From JAXMCI01 sp046349435 (GTDB lineage Bacteria > Pseudomonadota > Alphaproteobacteria > Dongiales > Dongiaceae), in assembly GCA_046349435.1 (NCBI GenBank), contig JAXMCI010000001.1, forward strand, positions 124,001 through 188,000: a stretch of 64,000 bases of DNA, read 5' to 3'. The position numbers and the translations under genes were made by a program. A model generated the notes under the pieces. The model did no database searches. It saw nothing but the letters and a program-made list of their open reading frames with translations, and was not told the origin of the DNA. The stretch's first letter is position 1. Each line of letters opens with the position of its first letter. Positions 43,771-54,627 of the stretch are shown in pieces.

Positions 43771-44952
43771 ATGGCCAGCATCGACCGGATCGAGCTGCAC
43801 GGCTTCGCCTTCGAGATCGCCGATCTCGGGCTGGTCGGCCAGCGCGCCCAGGGCGTCGGCAATCTCGCCTACGTCAAGGGGGAGAAGAGCCGCTTCACCC
43901 GCTACGCGGTGGTGATCCGCAGCGACGACGGGCTGCGCGGCGAGTACGTCACGCACTGGGTCGGCACACCGTCCTCGCGCGCCCAGATGGGCATGCTGGC
44001 GCCGCTGCTGCTCGGCCGCGACCCCGAGGCGCGCGAGGCGATCCACGACGACCTCAAGCGCGAGCTGCGCGCCTACGACCATATGGGACACGGCGCGCTC
44101 GACATCGCGCTGTGGGACCTCGCCGGCAAGAAGTACGGCACCTCGGTGTCGCGCCTGCTGGGCGGCTTCCGCAAGCGGCTGCCGACCTATGCGAGCACCT
44201 ACCACGCGCAGGAGGAAGGCGGCGGGCTGGACAGCCCGGAGGCCTTCGCCGACTTCGCCGAGGAGTGCCGGCAGCGCGGCTATCACGGCTTCAAGATCCA
44301 TGGCTGGCACAGCGGCGAGCCGCGCCGCGAGGCGGCCAACCTGCTCGGCGTGCGCGCCCGGGTCGGCGACGCCATGAAGCTGATGATCGACCCGGCCTGC
44401 CAGCTGCGGACCTGGAACGACGCGCTCCATGTCGGGCGGGCCTGCGACGAGGCCGGCTATTTCTGGTTCGAGGACCCCTACCGCGATTCCGGCATCTCCT
44501 CCTTCGGCCACCGCCGGCTGCGCGAGAAGATCGGCACCCCGCTGCTGATCACCGAGCATGTCCGCGGGCTGGAGGCCAAGGCGGCGTTCCTCGTCGAGGG
44601 CGGCTGCGACATGATCCACGCCGATCCCGAGTACGACATGGGCATCACCGGCTGCATGAAGATCGCCCATCTCTGCGAGGCGCTCGGGCTCGACCTGCAG
44701 CTGCATGCCTGCGGGCCGGCCCACCGCGCCTGCGCCTCGGCGATTCGCAACACCCACCTCTACGAGATGGCCCTGGTCGGGCCCGGCATGCCCAATGCCG
44801 TGCCGCCGGTCTATCGCTGCGGCTATAGCGACCGGCTGGAGGACCTGCCGGCCGACGGCTGCGTGCCGGTGCCGGACGGGCCGGGCCTCGGGGTCGCCTA
44901 CGACTGGGACTTTATCGCCGCCCACCGGACCGATCTGCAGGTCTTCGAGTAA
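43771..44952 (+). CDS. Enolase-superfamily (mandelate racemase-type) sugar-acid dehydratase
   Basis: 393 aa. MGHGALDIALWDLAGK is the family signature; FKIHGWHSG near 173 lies at the acid/base strand, IDPA, FEDPY and TEHVRG are positions of the metal ligands and LQLHACGP of the C-terminal His. These fit acid-sugar dehydratases; the exact substrate cannot be read. ATG 43771, 32 bp after the aldo/keto reductase. Together they suggest uptake, oxidation to a lactone/acid, then dehydration. Confidence 0.87.
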   Translation: MASIDRIELHGFAFEIADLGLVGQRAQGVGNLAYVKGEKSRFTRYAVVIRSDDGLRGEYVTHWVGTPSSRAQMGMLAPLLLGRDPEAREAIHDDLKRELRAYDHMGHGALDIALWDLAGKKYGTSVSRLLGGFRKRLPTYASTYHAQEEGGGLDSPEAFADFAEECRQRGYHGFKIHGWHSGEPRREAANLLGVRARVGDAMKLMIDPACQLRTWNDALHVGRACDEAGYFWFEDPYRDSGISSFGHRRLREKIGTPLLITEHVRGLEAKAAFLVEGGCDMIHADPEYDMGITGCMKIAHLCEALGLDLQLHACGPAHRACASAIRNTHLYEMALVGPGMPNAVPPVYRCGYSDRLEDLPADGCVPVPDGPGLGVAYDWDFIAAHRTDLQVFE

Positions 44953-45090
44953 TACCCGGAGGCTCCGCCGGCCCATTTGTCGCCCCGTCACAAGGATGCC
45001 ACCGTTGACGGGAATGGCAGGATTTTCCTAAGCTTACTGCACCTGCACAGGCGTCGTCCGCAGGGCGTTGGCGTCCGGGGGAACGGGTCG

Positions 45091-46697
45091 ATGACCGGCG
45101 ATAGAGAGAGCGACCCGGGCGGCCGTGCCGCGGCCTGGCCGGCCCGGGCTGGCGCGTGCCGCGCCGGGACAGTCCACCGGCGGTTCGCCGCGCTGCTCGC
45201 CGTGGCCCTGCTGTGCGGCGCGCCGCTGCCGCGCGCGCTCGCCGATTCGCCGCCGCCCGCCGCGGCCGAGCCGACCCCGCCGCCGACGACGCTGCACGGC
45301 GCCGTCGCCGCGTTCGCCTGGAGCGTCGTCGACAAGCTGCGCAGCATGGCCGCCGCCACCGGCGAGGCGCTCTACGAGACCGCCTACATGTTCGGCACCA
45401 ACCGGGTGCCGGTGCCGCGCGGAAGCGTCGCCGATCCGGTCAGCGACCTGAACCCCGCTGCCGACCCCTTCCCCAGCCTGGCGGCGCCGCCGGCCAAGGT
45501 GGCGGCCGCGACCACGCCCGGCCCCGCAACCAAGCCGGTGGAGCTGGCCGCCGCAACCATCGATGCGAACCGGCCGGCGGCTCCCGCCCCTCCCCCAGCG
45601 CGACCGGCCGCCGCCGCACCGGCCGCCCCGCCGCCAGCCGCGGACGACCGCATCGAGCCGGGCCTGCTTGAGAACTTCGTCTACGACCAAGCCGAGCAGC
45701 GCTCCGACGGCTCCTTCTTCGTGCCCAAGCCGTTGCAACGACTGTTCCAGATCCGCACCGAGGTGGCGACCAGCACCGCCATGCCCATGACCGTCCGGCT
45801 GCCCGGCCGCATCATTCCCGACCCGCACGCCCACGGACAGGTCATGGCGAGCCTGCTCGGCCGAATCGTGCCGCCTCCGGGCGGGCTGCCGGTCGTCGGC
45901 GAGGTGGTCAAGGCCGGCGAGGTCCTGGCCTACGTCGAGCCCGCAGTCGGCGTGGTCGATCGGACCGAGGTGCGCCGCAAGGTGGCCGAGCTCACCACCG
46001 CGATCCGGGTCGAAACCGAGAACCTCGAGATCCTGAAGCAGTTCTGGTTCGTGCCCTTCCGCGACGGCAAGGTCTATCAGGCCGAGCAGCGACTGGCAGG
46101 GTTGCGCCGGGAGCGCGAGGCGCTGCTGCCGCTGCTCCAGACCCAGGAGCCCCTGCGGGCGCCGACCGACGGGGTCATCTCCGACTCGACGGCGGTTTCC
46201 GGCAGCATTGTCCATCCAGGCGACCGGATTTTCGAGATCGTCAATCCGAAGCTGCTCTGGATCGAGGCGTCGGCGCCCGACCCCGCCACCGCAGACAATG
46301 CCTCTCGGGTGCTGACCGCCAGCGCCCTGACGCCCGAGGGCGAGCGCCTGACCCTGACCTTCGTCGGCACCAGCCTAGCCGTACGACAGCAATCGACCCC
46401 GGTGCTGTTCCGCATCGAGGACCCGCCGCCCGGCCTCCGCGTCGGCCGTCCGGTCACTGTATCACCGTCAACGGCGAGAACAAGGCGGAGCGCGGCTTCC
46501 CGCTGCGGCGGAAGGCGATCACCATCGGCGCCGACGGCGTCAAGCTCGTCTGGGAGCAGACGGCGCCCGAGAATCTTCTACCGCGCAGGTACGCGTCGCG
46601 GCCCTCGACGGGCAGACAGCGCTGGTGATCGACGGCATCTCCGAGGCGCCCACATCGTCACTCACGGCGTCTCCTTCCTGGCTTGGCCTACAGCTGA
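45091..46697 (+). pseudogene. RND efflux periplasmic adaptor, frameshifted near its 3' end
   Basis: One frame is open from ATG 45091 to about 46460: a signal peptide (FAALLAVALLCGAPLPRALA) after a long Arg-rich n-region, a Pro/Ala-rich linker to residue 190, then a membrane-fusion core (VRLPGRIIPDPHAHGQVMA, VVGEVVKAGEVLAYVEP, coiled-coil hairpin to LLPLLQTQEPL, then RAPTDGVIS and IFEIVNPKLLWIEA). Frame jumps occur at about 46460, 46575 and 46640; reading through them restores TVNGENKAERGFPLR, TAQVRVAALDGQTALVIDG and AHIVTHGVSFLA. Likely end 46697. This is a CusB/CzcB-like adaptor for the pumps that follow. The frameshifts may be assembly errors. Confidence 0.7.
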
Positions 46698-46711
46698 CCG
46701 TGGCGCTTGGG

Positions 46712-47218
46712 ATGCGGGCCGTCCCGGCCGCGCTCGGCCTGGCGGCGCTGCTGCTCGCGCGCGGACCGGCGCTGGCCGAACTCGACCGGCGGGGGCTGGC
46801 AGCCTGCGGGAGGCGGGCGGAGCACTGCGCCCTCGAACACCGTGGTCATCGGCGGGGTCAGCATCGTGCTCATCGCGGCCAACGGCAAGCTGTTGGCCTT
46901 CGTTGACAGGCTGGCCGACAACGCGCCGCTGAACGACGCCGAGCTCGTCATCGCTCCCGCGGGCGGACAGCCTCTGGCCCTCGCCAAGGCGGCCGACGGC
47001 CTGCTGCTGGTGGCGCAGTTCGACCCAGGCGCGCAACCGCGATGACTTTCAGGTCGAGTTGCACTCCGCCGACGGCAACCAGCGGGCCGCCGAGCTTGGC
47101 TACCGCCGCCCCGCCGCCGGCGCCGAGAGCACCATCCGGCCAGGGCTCGCCCCGATGCTGGGCGTCGCCGACATCGAGCGCGCTCGGCGCCGCGGTCGCC
47201 CTCTTTGCCACCCTGTAG
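46712..47218 (+). pseudogene. Small secreted protein between adaptor and pump, frameshifted
   Basis: From ATG 46712 a signal peptide (VPAALGLAALLLARGPALA) is followed, after a jump near 46815, by NTVVIGGVSIVLIAANGK, DRLADNAPLNDAELVIAP and, after a second jump near 47040, by DDFQVELHSADGNQ and PMLGVADIERA, ending near 47218 in a hydrophobic ALFATL. Product would be about 165 aa with a C-terminal hydrophobic anchor. No family recognised; similar small proteins often sit between RND adaptor and pump genes. Confidence 0.5.
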
Positions 47219-47285
47219 TACGGTGCTGCGGCATCGCCCGGCAAGCTGCACCACCGGCCCCGGCGCCATCGGCCCGGCCTGAGCC

Positions 47286-50200
47286 ATGTTCCAGGCGATC
47301 GTCCAGTTCAGCCTCCGCCACCGCGTCTTCGTGCTGGCGGCGACCCTCCTGCTGATTGGCTGGGCCTGTAGAAAACCGCCAGCAGCATGCCGGTCGACCT
47401 GATGCCGGAGATCAGCGCGGCCGGTCGTAGACATCGTCACCGAGCCGACCGCCATGGCGACCGAGGAGATCGAGCAGTTCGTCACCCAGCCGATCAGCGA
47501 GGTGGTGATGAGCAGGATGCCAACGGGGTCGAGCGGGTGCGGAGCACCTCCAGCGCCGCCTTCTCCCGGGTCATCTGCTGGTGGGGCACCGATCCGTTCC
47601 GCAACCGGCGGCTGGTCGCGGGCGCTGTCGATGGTGCGCGACCGGCTGCCGGCCGGCGTCGATGCCGCAGACGGCGCCGATGGCCGCGCCGCCGGCCTGA
47701 TCATGCACATGGGGGTGTCCGGCGGCGGCGTGCGATGGCGCTGCGCGAATATGTCGACTGGGTGCGCATGCCGGCTGCTGGCGCTCGACGGCATCGCGCA
47801 GGTCTGCCGATCGGCGGCCAGGTCCGCACCTTCCGCTTCACCCCGATCCCGTGGTGATGAACCAGCTCGGCATCTCGCTGCAACGAATCGGTGCTGACGG
47901 CCTTCGGCACGAACAGCGGCGGCAAGCTCTCGGAGGCGCACGGCACCGAGCTGCCGATCCGCAACATCGGCAAGACCGACAGCCTCGACGACATGCGCAA
48001 CCTGGTGGTGTCCTACCGGGAAGGCACTCCGGTGCTGCTCGGCCAGATCGGCAAGGTGCAGTACGCGGCGAAGGTGACGCGCGGCCTCGGCGCCGGCGGC
48101 GAGCCGTCCCGTGAACCTCTCGGTGGTCCGGCAGCCCTCCGCCAACACCGTGCGCGTCGCCGCCTCGATCAAGACCCTGCTCGACGAGATCTGGCTGCGC
48201 ACCGCGCCGCCCGGCGTGCGCCTCGGCCAGCTCTCCTACGACCAGGCCGACATGATCAAGCAGGCGATCGGCAATGTCGGCGGCATACTGCACGACTTGC
48301 CCAGCTTCATCATCGTCGCCCTCGTCGTCGCCTTCCTCGGCGGCCTCCCGCTCCACCGTCGTCTCCGCTGCTCTCGATCCCGATCTCGCTAGTGATCACG
48401 CTGATCGTGTTCAAGCCTGATCGGCGCCACGCTCAACACGCTGCGCTCGGCGGCATCGCCATCGCGCTCGAACGGCTGGTCGACGATTCGGTGGTCGACG
48501 TCGAGAACATCCTGCGCCGGCTGGGCGAGAACCGCCGCAAGCCGAAGCCGCTGCCGGTGATGACCGTGATGGCCGAGGCCTCGGCGGAGGTCCTCCGGCA
48601 TCGTCTATACCACCTTCATCGTCCTGCTGGTGTTCATCCCGCTGTTCGCCATGCCGGGCCAGCCGGGGCGGATGTTCTCGCCTGGCAATCGCCTACATCG
48701 TCTCGATCTTCGCCGGTCTGATCGTCTCGATCATGGTAACCCGGCGCTCGCCTCGCCCTGTTCCGCGGATGCGCCGCTCGTGATCCGCATGGCAGCCGGC
48801 TGGCGCGCTGGCTGAAGCACTGGAACCAGCGGCTGCTGCTCTGGATGCTCGACCACTGGAAACCCGTGCTGGTCGCAGAAACCGGGATTGGCCGTGGTCG
48901 CCGCCGCCGCCTCGATCCCGTTCCTGCCGCGCTCCTTCCTGCCCGAGTTCAACGAGGGCATCGTCAAGCGCATGAAGCCGGCCGCATCGATCGACAGATC
49001 CTACCGAATCGGCCATCTGGCCGAGCAGGTCATCATGCAGGTGCCGGAGATCACCGCGATGTCGCGGCGCACCGGCCACTACGACATGGACAGCGACGGC
49101 GACCCGGTGAATGACAACGAGATGCCGCTCAGGTTCGTCGCCGACAAGGGCCGCGACCGGCACGAGGTGATGGAAGACCTCCGCCACCGCCTGTCGATCT
49201 TCAGCGGCGACCTTGCGGTGACGCAGTTCCTCACAGAGCGCATGCAGTCCGAGGACAGCGGCGCGCGAGGCGCCATCGTGCTGAAGATCTACGGCCAGGA
49301 TCTCGCGATCAACCGCGCGGTAGCCGGCCAGGTGCGCGACAAGTTCGTCCAGCTCATCGGCCTGCTGGTCGAGCAGCAGGGCAACGTGCCGCAACTGCGC
49401 GTCCAGATCGACTATGCCAGGGCCAAGCTGTCGGCATGCGCGGCGATCCGCGCGCCTGCTCGAGCTTCGCCAACGGCCGAAGTCGTCTCCCAGATCATCG
49501 ACAATGGCCGCCGTTTCGACGTGGTGCTGCGGCTCGACGACGCCGACCGCACGCCCGAGGCACTGGCGCTGCTGCATCTCGACACCGCCGGGCCGGTGCC
49601 CGTCTCGTCCTTCGCCACCGTGTCGCGACGACCAGCGGCCGAGCCAGATCCTGCGCGAGGATGGCATCCGCCGGATCGCGGTGATGGCGAACACCGACGG
49701 CTCCGACGTAACGCCGATCGTGCAGCGCATGCAGCAGGTGCTCGACGAGACGAAGCTGCCGGTCGGCTACCGCTTCAGCCTCGAGGGTACGTTCCGTCGG
49801 GGCGAGGAGAGCCGCCAAGCGATGGCCATCCTGACGCCGATCGCCATCCTGCTGATCTTCATCGTGGTGCATCAGCGCTTCCGCTCGACGGTGCTGACCC
49901 TGATCATCATGGGCAACATCCCGCTGGCGCTGGTCGGCGGCGTGGCGGCGATCTGGATCGCCGGCCAGGACCTCAACCTCGCCACCATGACCGGCTTCAT
50001 CGCGGTGATCGGCATCACCGTGCGCAACAGCCTGCTCAAGGTCAGCCACTTCATCAACCTGCACCTGCACGAGGGCATGCCGCAGGGCCGCGCCCTGGTG
50101 CTGCGCGGCTCGGCCGAGCGGCTGATGCCGGTGCTGATGACGGCGCTCTCGGCCGGCCTCGGCCTGGCCCCGCTGCTGCTCGCCTCCGACCGCGCCGGCG

Positions 50201-50361
50201 CCGAGATCCTCCACCCCGTCGCCGTCACCATCTTCGGCGGGCTGATCAGCTCCACCCTCCTCGACACCTTCACCACGCCGCTGCTGTTCGAGCAGTTCGG
50301 CCAGCGCGCCATGGCCGGCATGATCACCAGCGACGCCTCGCTCGCCCACGAACCTTCCTGA
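47286..50361 (+). pseudogene. RND efflux pump permease, copy 1 (many frameshifts)
   Basis: The start reads MFQAIVQFSLRHRVFVLAA and the end at 50361 follows GGLISSTLLDTFTTPLLFE, so the gene spans a full pump length (about 1025 codons). In between the frame changes more than a dozen times, yet conserved pieces remain in order: MPVDLMPEI, TEEIEQFVTQPISEV, PIRNIGKTDSLDDMRNLVV, QLSYDQADMIKQAIGNVGG, LVDDSVVDVENILRR (TM4 charged motif), FLPEFNEG and the clean block 49650-50361. Near 48415 an extra C breaks the conserved GATLNT segment. CzcA/CusA- or AcrB-like; which substrate class is unclear. Confidence 0.7.
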
Positions 50362-53300
50362 CCGATGCGCGCCGCCGCGGCGCCCTGCGCGCCACCCCCG
50401 CTCCACCGGATGCCGCGGCGCCAGCACCGACCGCGCTGTCGCGCGCGCTCGACCGGCTTCCAGCCTGGGCTCGCCGCCTGTTCCAGTGGATCGTCCGGGG
50501 TCGGCTACGCCACCGCGTCGTGCTGGTCGCGGCGGCTGCTGCTGATCGGCAGGGCCTGTTCACCGCCGGCAGCATGCCGATCGACCTGATGCCGGACATC
50601 CGCTGGCCGGTGATCAACGTCGTTACCGAGGCGGGCAGCCTGGCCACCGAGGAGGTCGAGCAGTTCGTCAGCCAGCCGCTCGGACGGTCGCCCGGCAAGG
50701 TCCTGCAACGTCGAGCGGGTGCGCAGCACCTCGAGAGCGCCGCCTTCTCGCGCGTCGTAGTGATCTTCGAGTGGGGACAATCCCTGCCACCAGCAGCAGA
50801 TGGTGGCGGAGCGGCGCTGGCCTGGCGCGATCGCCTGCCCCCCGGCGTGGTGCGCAGATGGCGCCGATGGCCGCCGCGGCCGAGCTGATCGCGCAGCTCG
50901 GCATCCTCGGCGACATGGCGCTGCGCGACTATGTCGACTGGGTGCTGCGGCCGCGGCTGATGACGCTCGACGGCATCGCCCAGGTCTACCCATCCGCTGA
51001 CGAGTCCGCACCTTGCGCTTCACCCCCAGCCCGGTGGCGATGAACCAGCTCGGCATCTCGCTGCAGCAGGTCGAGGCGGCGCTGACCGCCTTCGGCACGA
51101 ACAGCAGCGGCAGGTTCTCGGAGGCACACGGGACGAAGCGCCGATCCGCAACATCGGCAAGACCGCCAGCCTCGACGACCTGCGCAACCTGGTGGTAGGC
51201 GACCGGCGAACACGCCGGTGCTGCTCGGCCAGATCGGCAGCGTCAGTTCCACGCCGAGTCGCCCGCGGCAGCGTGCCGCGCTACCTGGCCAGCCCTCGGT
51301 GAACCTGGCGATCGTCAAGCAGCCCTCCGCCAACACGGTGCGGGTCGCCGGTGCGAGTGGGGCCAACCTCGCCGAGATGCAGCGCTCCGCGCCGCCGGAC
51401 GTCCGGCTCCGGGCTGATCTCCTACAACCAGTCCGACATGATCCTGGAGGCGGTCGGCAATGTCGGCGGCGTCCTGCCGATGCCTTCGTCATCGTCGCCC
51501 TGGTGCTGGTCGCCTTCCTCGGCAATCTCCGCTCGACGGCAGTCTCGCTGCTCTCGATCCCGATCTCGCTGGTGATGACGCTGATCGTCTTCCGGCTGAT
51601 CCGGCGCCACGCTCAACACGCTGACCCTCGGCGGCATCGCCATCGACGCTCGGCCAGCTGGTCGACGATTCCGTGGTCGGCGTCTGCAGGCCTCTGCGCC
51701 GCCTGGGCGGGGCCAGCAGCGAGGCCGGAACGCCGATGGCGGTGATCGCCGAGGCCTCGCAGGAGGTGCGCTCCGGGATCGTCTACGCCACCTTCATCGT
51801 GCTGCTGGTCTTCCGTCTCCCGCTGTTCGCCATGCCGGGCCAGCCCGGCCGCATGTTCTCCCCGCTGCCGTCGCCTACATCGTCTCGATCTTCGCCAGCC
51901 CTACCGGACGCCCTCGATGGACAAGTCACGCCGGCGCTCGCCTGCTCTGTTCCCGCGGCGGACCTGGCCTGGGCAGGCGGCGCGCCGACGGCGCGCCTGG
52001 CACCAGCGCCTGGCGGGCACTGGTCTGGACCTGGCCGGGCCCGGTGGCCCGGCGGGCAACGCGCCAACGGTGGCCGCCGCCTATCACCTCGGTGCCCTTC
52101 CTGCACCGCTCCTTCCTGCCGGAGTTCAGCGAGGGGCAACGTCTACGTCACCCTGATGCTCAGGCCCGGCCTGTCGCTCGATCGGTCGTACCGCATCGGT
52201 CACCTGGCCGGCAAGCTGATCATGGAGTTCCCGAGGTCGTCTCCATCTCCTGGCGGGCCGGCCGCAACGAGATGGACACCGACAACGACCCGGTGAACGA
52301 CAACGAGATGGCGATCAAGGTCGTCCTCGACAAGGCGCGACCGGCACGAGGTCATGGACGACATTCGACGGCGACTGTCGATCTTCATGCCGACCTGGCG
52401 GTGACGCAGTTCCTGCGTCCGCATGCAGGCGGAGGACAACAGGGCGCGCAGCTCCATCGTGCTGAAGGTCTACGGCCCGGATCTCTCGATCCTGCGCACG
52501 GTGGCCGAGGTGCTGACCGCTTCGCCGAGATCCCCGGCCTCACCGACCTGCTGGTCGAGCAGCAGCAGAACGCGCAACTCCGTGTCCAGGTCGACTATGC
52601 CGAAGACTGCAACTGTTCGGCATCACGCCGGCCGAGATCACCCCGGCTGCTCGAGGGCTTCCTCGGCAACTGGTCGTCTCGCAGATCATCGACGAGGCCG
52701 CCGCTTCGACGTCGTGCTGCGCTGGGCGGCGCGGACCGCACGCCGGAGGCGCTTGCCCTGCTGCGGCTCGACACGCCCGCCGGGCGGTGCAGTCTCCTCC
52801 TTCGCCACCGTCTCGACGACCAGCGGGCCGAGCCAGATCATCCGCGAGACCGGCGGTCGCCGGATCGCGGTGATGGCCATACCGACGGCTCCGACGTCAC
52901 CTTGCGCCGATCCGGCGCATGCAGCAGATCCTCGACGAGAACGACTACCGGTCGGCTACCGCTTCAACCTGGGCGCCTTCCGCCGCGGCGAGGAGAGCCG
53001 CAACGCGGTGGCGATCCTGACACCGATCGCCATCCTGCTGATCTTCATCAACCAGGCCGCATCAGCGCTTCCGCTCGACAGTGCGGCCTGATCATCGCCG
53101 GCCGGCATCCGCTGGCGCTGGTCGGCGGCGTGGCGGCGATCTGGATCGCCGGCCAGGACCTCAATCTCGCCACCATGACCGGCTTCATCGCGGTGATCGG
53201 CATCACCGTGCGCAACAGCCTGCTCAAGGTCAGCCATTTCATAAACCTGCACTTGCACGAGGGCATGCCGCAGGGCCGCGACCTGGTGCTGCGCGGCTCG

Positions 53301-53549
53301 GCCGAGCGGCTGATGCCGGTGCTGATGACGGCGCTCTCGGCCGGCCTCGGCCTGGCGCCGCTGCTGCTCGCCTCCGACCGCGCCGGAGCGGAGATCCTGC
53401 ACCCCGTGGCGGTGACGATCTTCGGCGGGCTGATCAGCTCCACCCTCCTCGACACCTTCACCACGCCGCTGCTGTTCGAGCGGTATGGGCAGCGCGCCGT
53501 CGCCGGGATGATCACCGGCGACGCCTCGCTCGCCTACGAAACCTTCTGA
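50362..53549 (+). pseudogene. RND efflux pump permease, copy 2 (many frameshifts)
   Basis: A second full-length pump (about 1050 codons) directly after copy 1. Opening pieces are RLFQWIVRGRLRHRVVLV and MPIDLMPDIRWPVINVVTE; then fragments in changing frames such as VNLAIVKQPSANTVRV, ISYNQSDMILEAVGNVGG, LTLGGIAI and PEFSEG. The last 470 bp (53081-53549) are in one frame and closely match the end of copy 1 (roughly 95% by eye). The conserved GATLNT segment again carries an extra C near 51601. True start is uncertain (about 50365-50470). Confidence 0.68.
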
Positions 53550-53558
53550 CGTGACCCC

Positions 53559-53810
53559 ATGGGTAGCTCGATGGGCCCGATCCTGTTCGCCGCACTGGTG
53601 ATCACCACCTCGGTGGTCACCTCTATCTCTCTCGATATCGGCGTCAACACGCTGCAGAACTGGTACGACACCGTCTACGCCGACGCCTTCTGGAGCAGCC
53701 GCCCGACCGACAGCCCGGCGCTCCAGGCCCTGGCCAAGGAAGAGGCGGAGATCGACCGCATGATGCGCGAGCAGGGTCTGGTGGTGGAGACCAAGCCGGC
53801 GACGCCGTAG
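53559..53810 (+). CDS. Small single-span membrane protein of the efflux operon
   Basis: 83 aa, intact. One hydrophobic segment (ILFAALVITTSVVTSISL) near the N-terminus, then a polar part with NTLQNWYDTVYADAFW and an acidic helix (ALAKEEAEIDRMMREQ). It starts 9 bp after the copy 2 pump stop and is the last gene of the RND operon. No family recognised; it may be a small accessory subunit. Confidence 0.65.
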   Translation: MGSSMGPILFAALVITTSVVTSISLDIGVNTLQNWYDTVYADAFWSSRPTDSPALQALAKEEAEIDRMMREQGLVVETKPATP

Positions 53811-53823
53811 CGGGTGCCGCCTT

Positions 53824-54627
53824 CTATCGTCCGCGATAGCCGAAGCGCACGATGCCGAACCGCATCAGAACGTACATGCCGGCGAAGACGAGGAAGACGA
53901 ATCCGTTGACCAGGGCGGCCAGGGCGAAGAGCTCCGGCCCCAGCCCGAAGCGTAGCGAGCCCCAGGCCACCGAGGGCAGCGTCGGGATGGCGCCGAGGTT
54001 GTAGAACGAGATCTCGAGGTTGTTGAAGGCGAGGATGAAGCTGATCAGGAACGCGCCGAACAGCGATGGCCAGATGGTCGGCAGGGTGATCTCGAAGAAG
54101 CAGCGCAGGGGCCTGGCGCCGAACACCATGGCCGCGTCGTCCATGTCCCAGTTGTAGCGGACCAGCTGCGCCAGGATGATCAGGAAGCCGAAGGCGGTCC
54201 CCTGGAGCGCGTTGGCCGCCATGGCCGAGAACAGATTTCCCGGCAGGCCGAGCACGCGGGCGTTGAAGGCGAGCACCGAGATGCCGATCAGGAGGTCGGC
54301 GACGAACAGCGGCGCGATGAAGATCAGCAGCGCCGCCGTACGGTAGCGCGAGCGGAAGCGCAGGATGCCGATCGCGCCGGCGCCGGCCAGCAGGGTCGAC
54401 AGGATCGCGGCGCCGGTCGCCAGGATCAGGCTGTTGATCAGCGCCTGGCTGTAGAGCGAGCTGGAGAAGAGGTCGGCATAGGCCTGGAGCGTGAAGCTCG
54501 GCGGGAACGGCCAGACGATGTCGGCGGAAAACGAGGTGTAGACCACATAGGCGATCGGGCCGTAGAGGAAGAGGTAGAGCAGGACGAGCCCGACGGACAT
54601 CGAGACGAAGGCGGCGTTGACCTTCAT
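53824..54627 (-). CDS. PotC-type ABC transporter permease
   Basis: 267 aa, six helices. FLYGPIAYVVYTSFSAD at the first helix and the EAA loop DAAMVFGARPLRCFFEITLP are typical of spermidine/putrescine-type permeases. ATG 54627 overlaps the PotB-type gene stop by 4 bp. Last gene of a four-gene transporter operon. Confidence 0.92.
   Translation of the reverse strand: MKVNAAFVSMSVGLVLLYLFLYGPIAYVVYTSFSADIVWPFPPSFTLQAYADLFSSSLYSQALINSLILATGAAILSTLLAGAGAIGILRFRSRYRTAALLIFIAPLFVADLLIGISVLAFNARVLGLPGNLFSAMAANALQGTAFGFLIILAQLVRYNWDMDDAAMVFGARPLRCFFEITLPTIWPSLFGAFLISFILAFNNLEISFYNLGAIPTLPSVAWGSLRFGLGPELFALAALVNGFVFLVFAGMYVLMRFGIVRFGYRGR

Noticed and set aside
46460..53080. Programmed frameshifting or phase variation as cause of the RND lesions
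   Set aside because: Too many sites, no slippery-sequence/stem pattern and no simple-sequence repeats; error or decay is simpler.
45000..53820. Insertion-sequence or phage remnants as cause of the broken region
   Set aside because: No transposase, integrase or terminal inverted repeats found; all fragments belong to the efflux operon.
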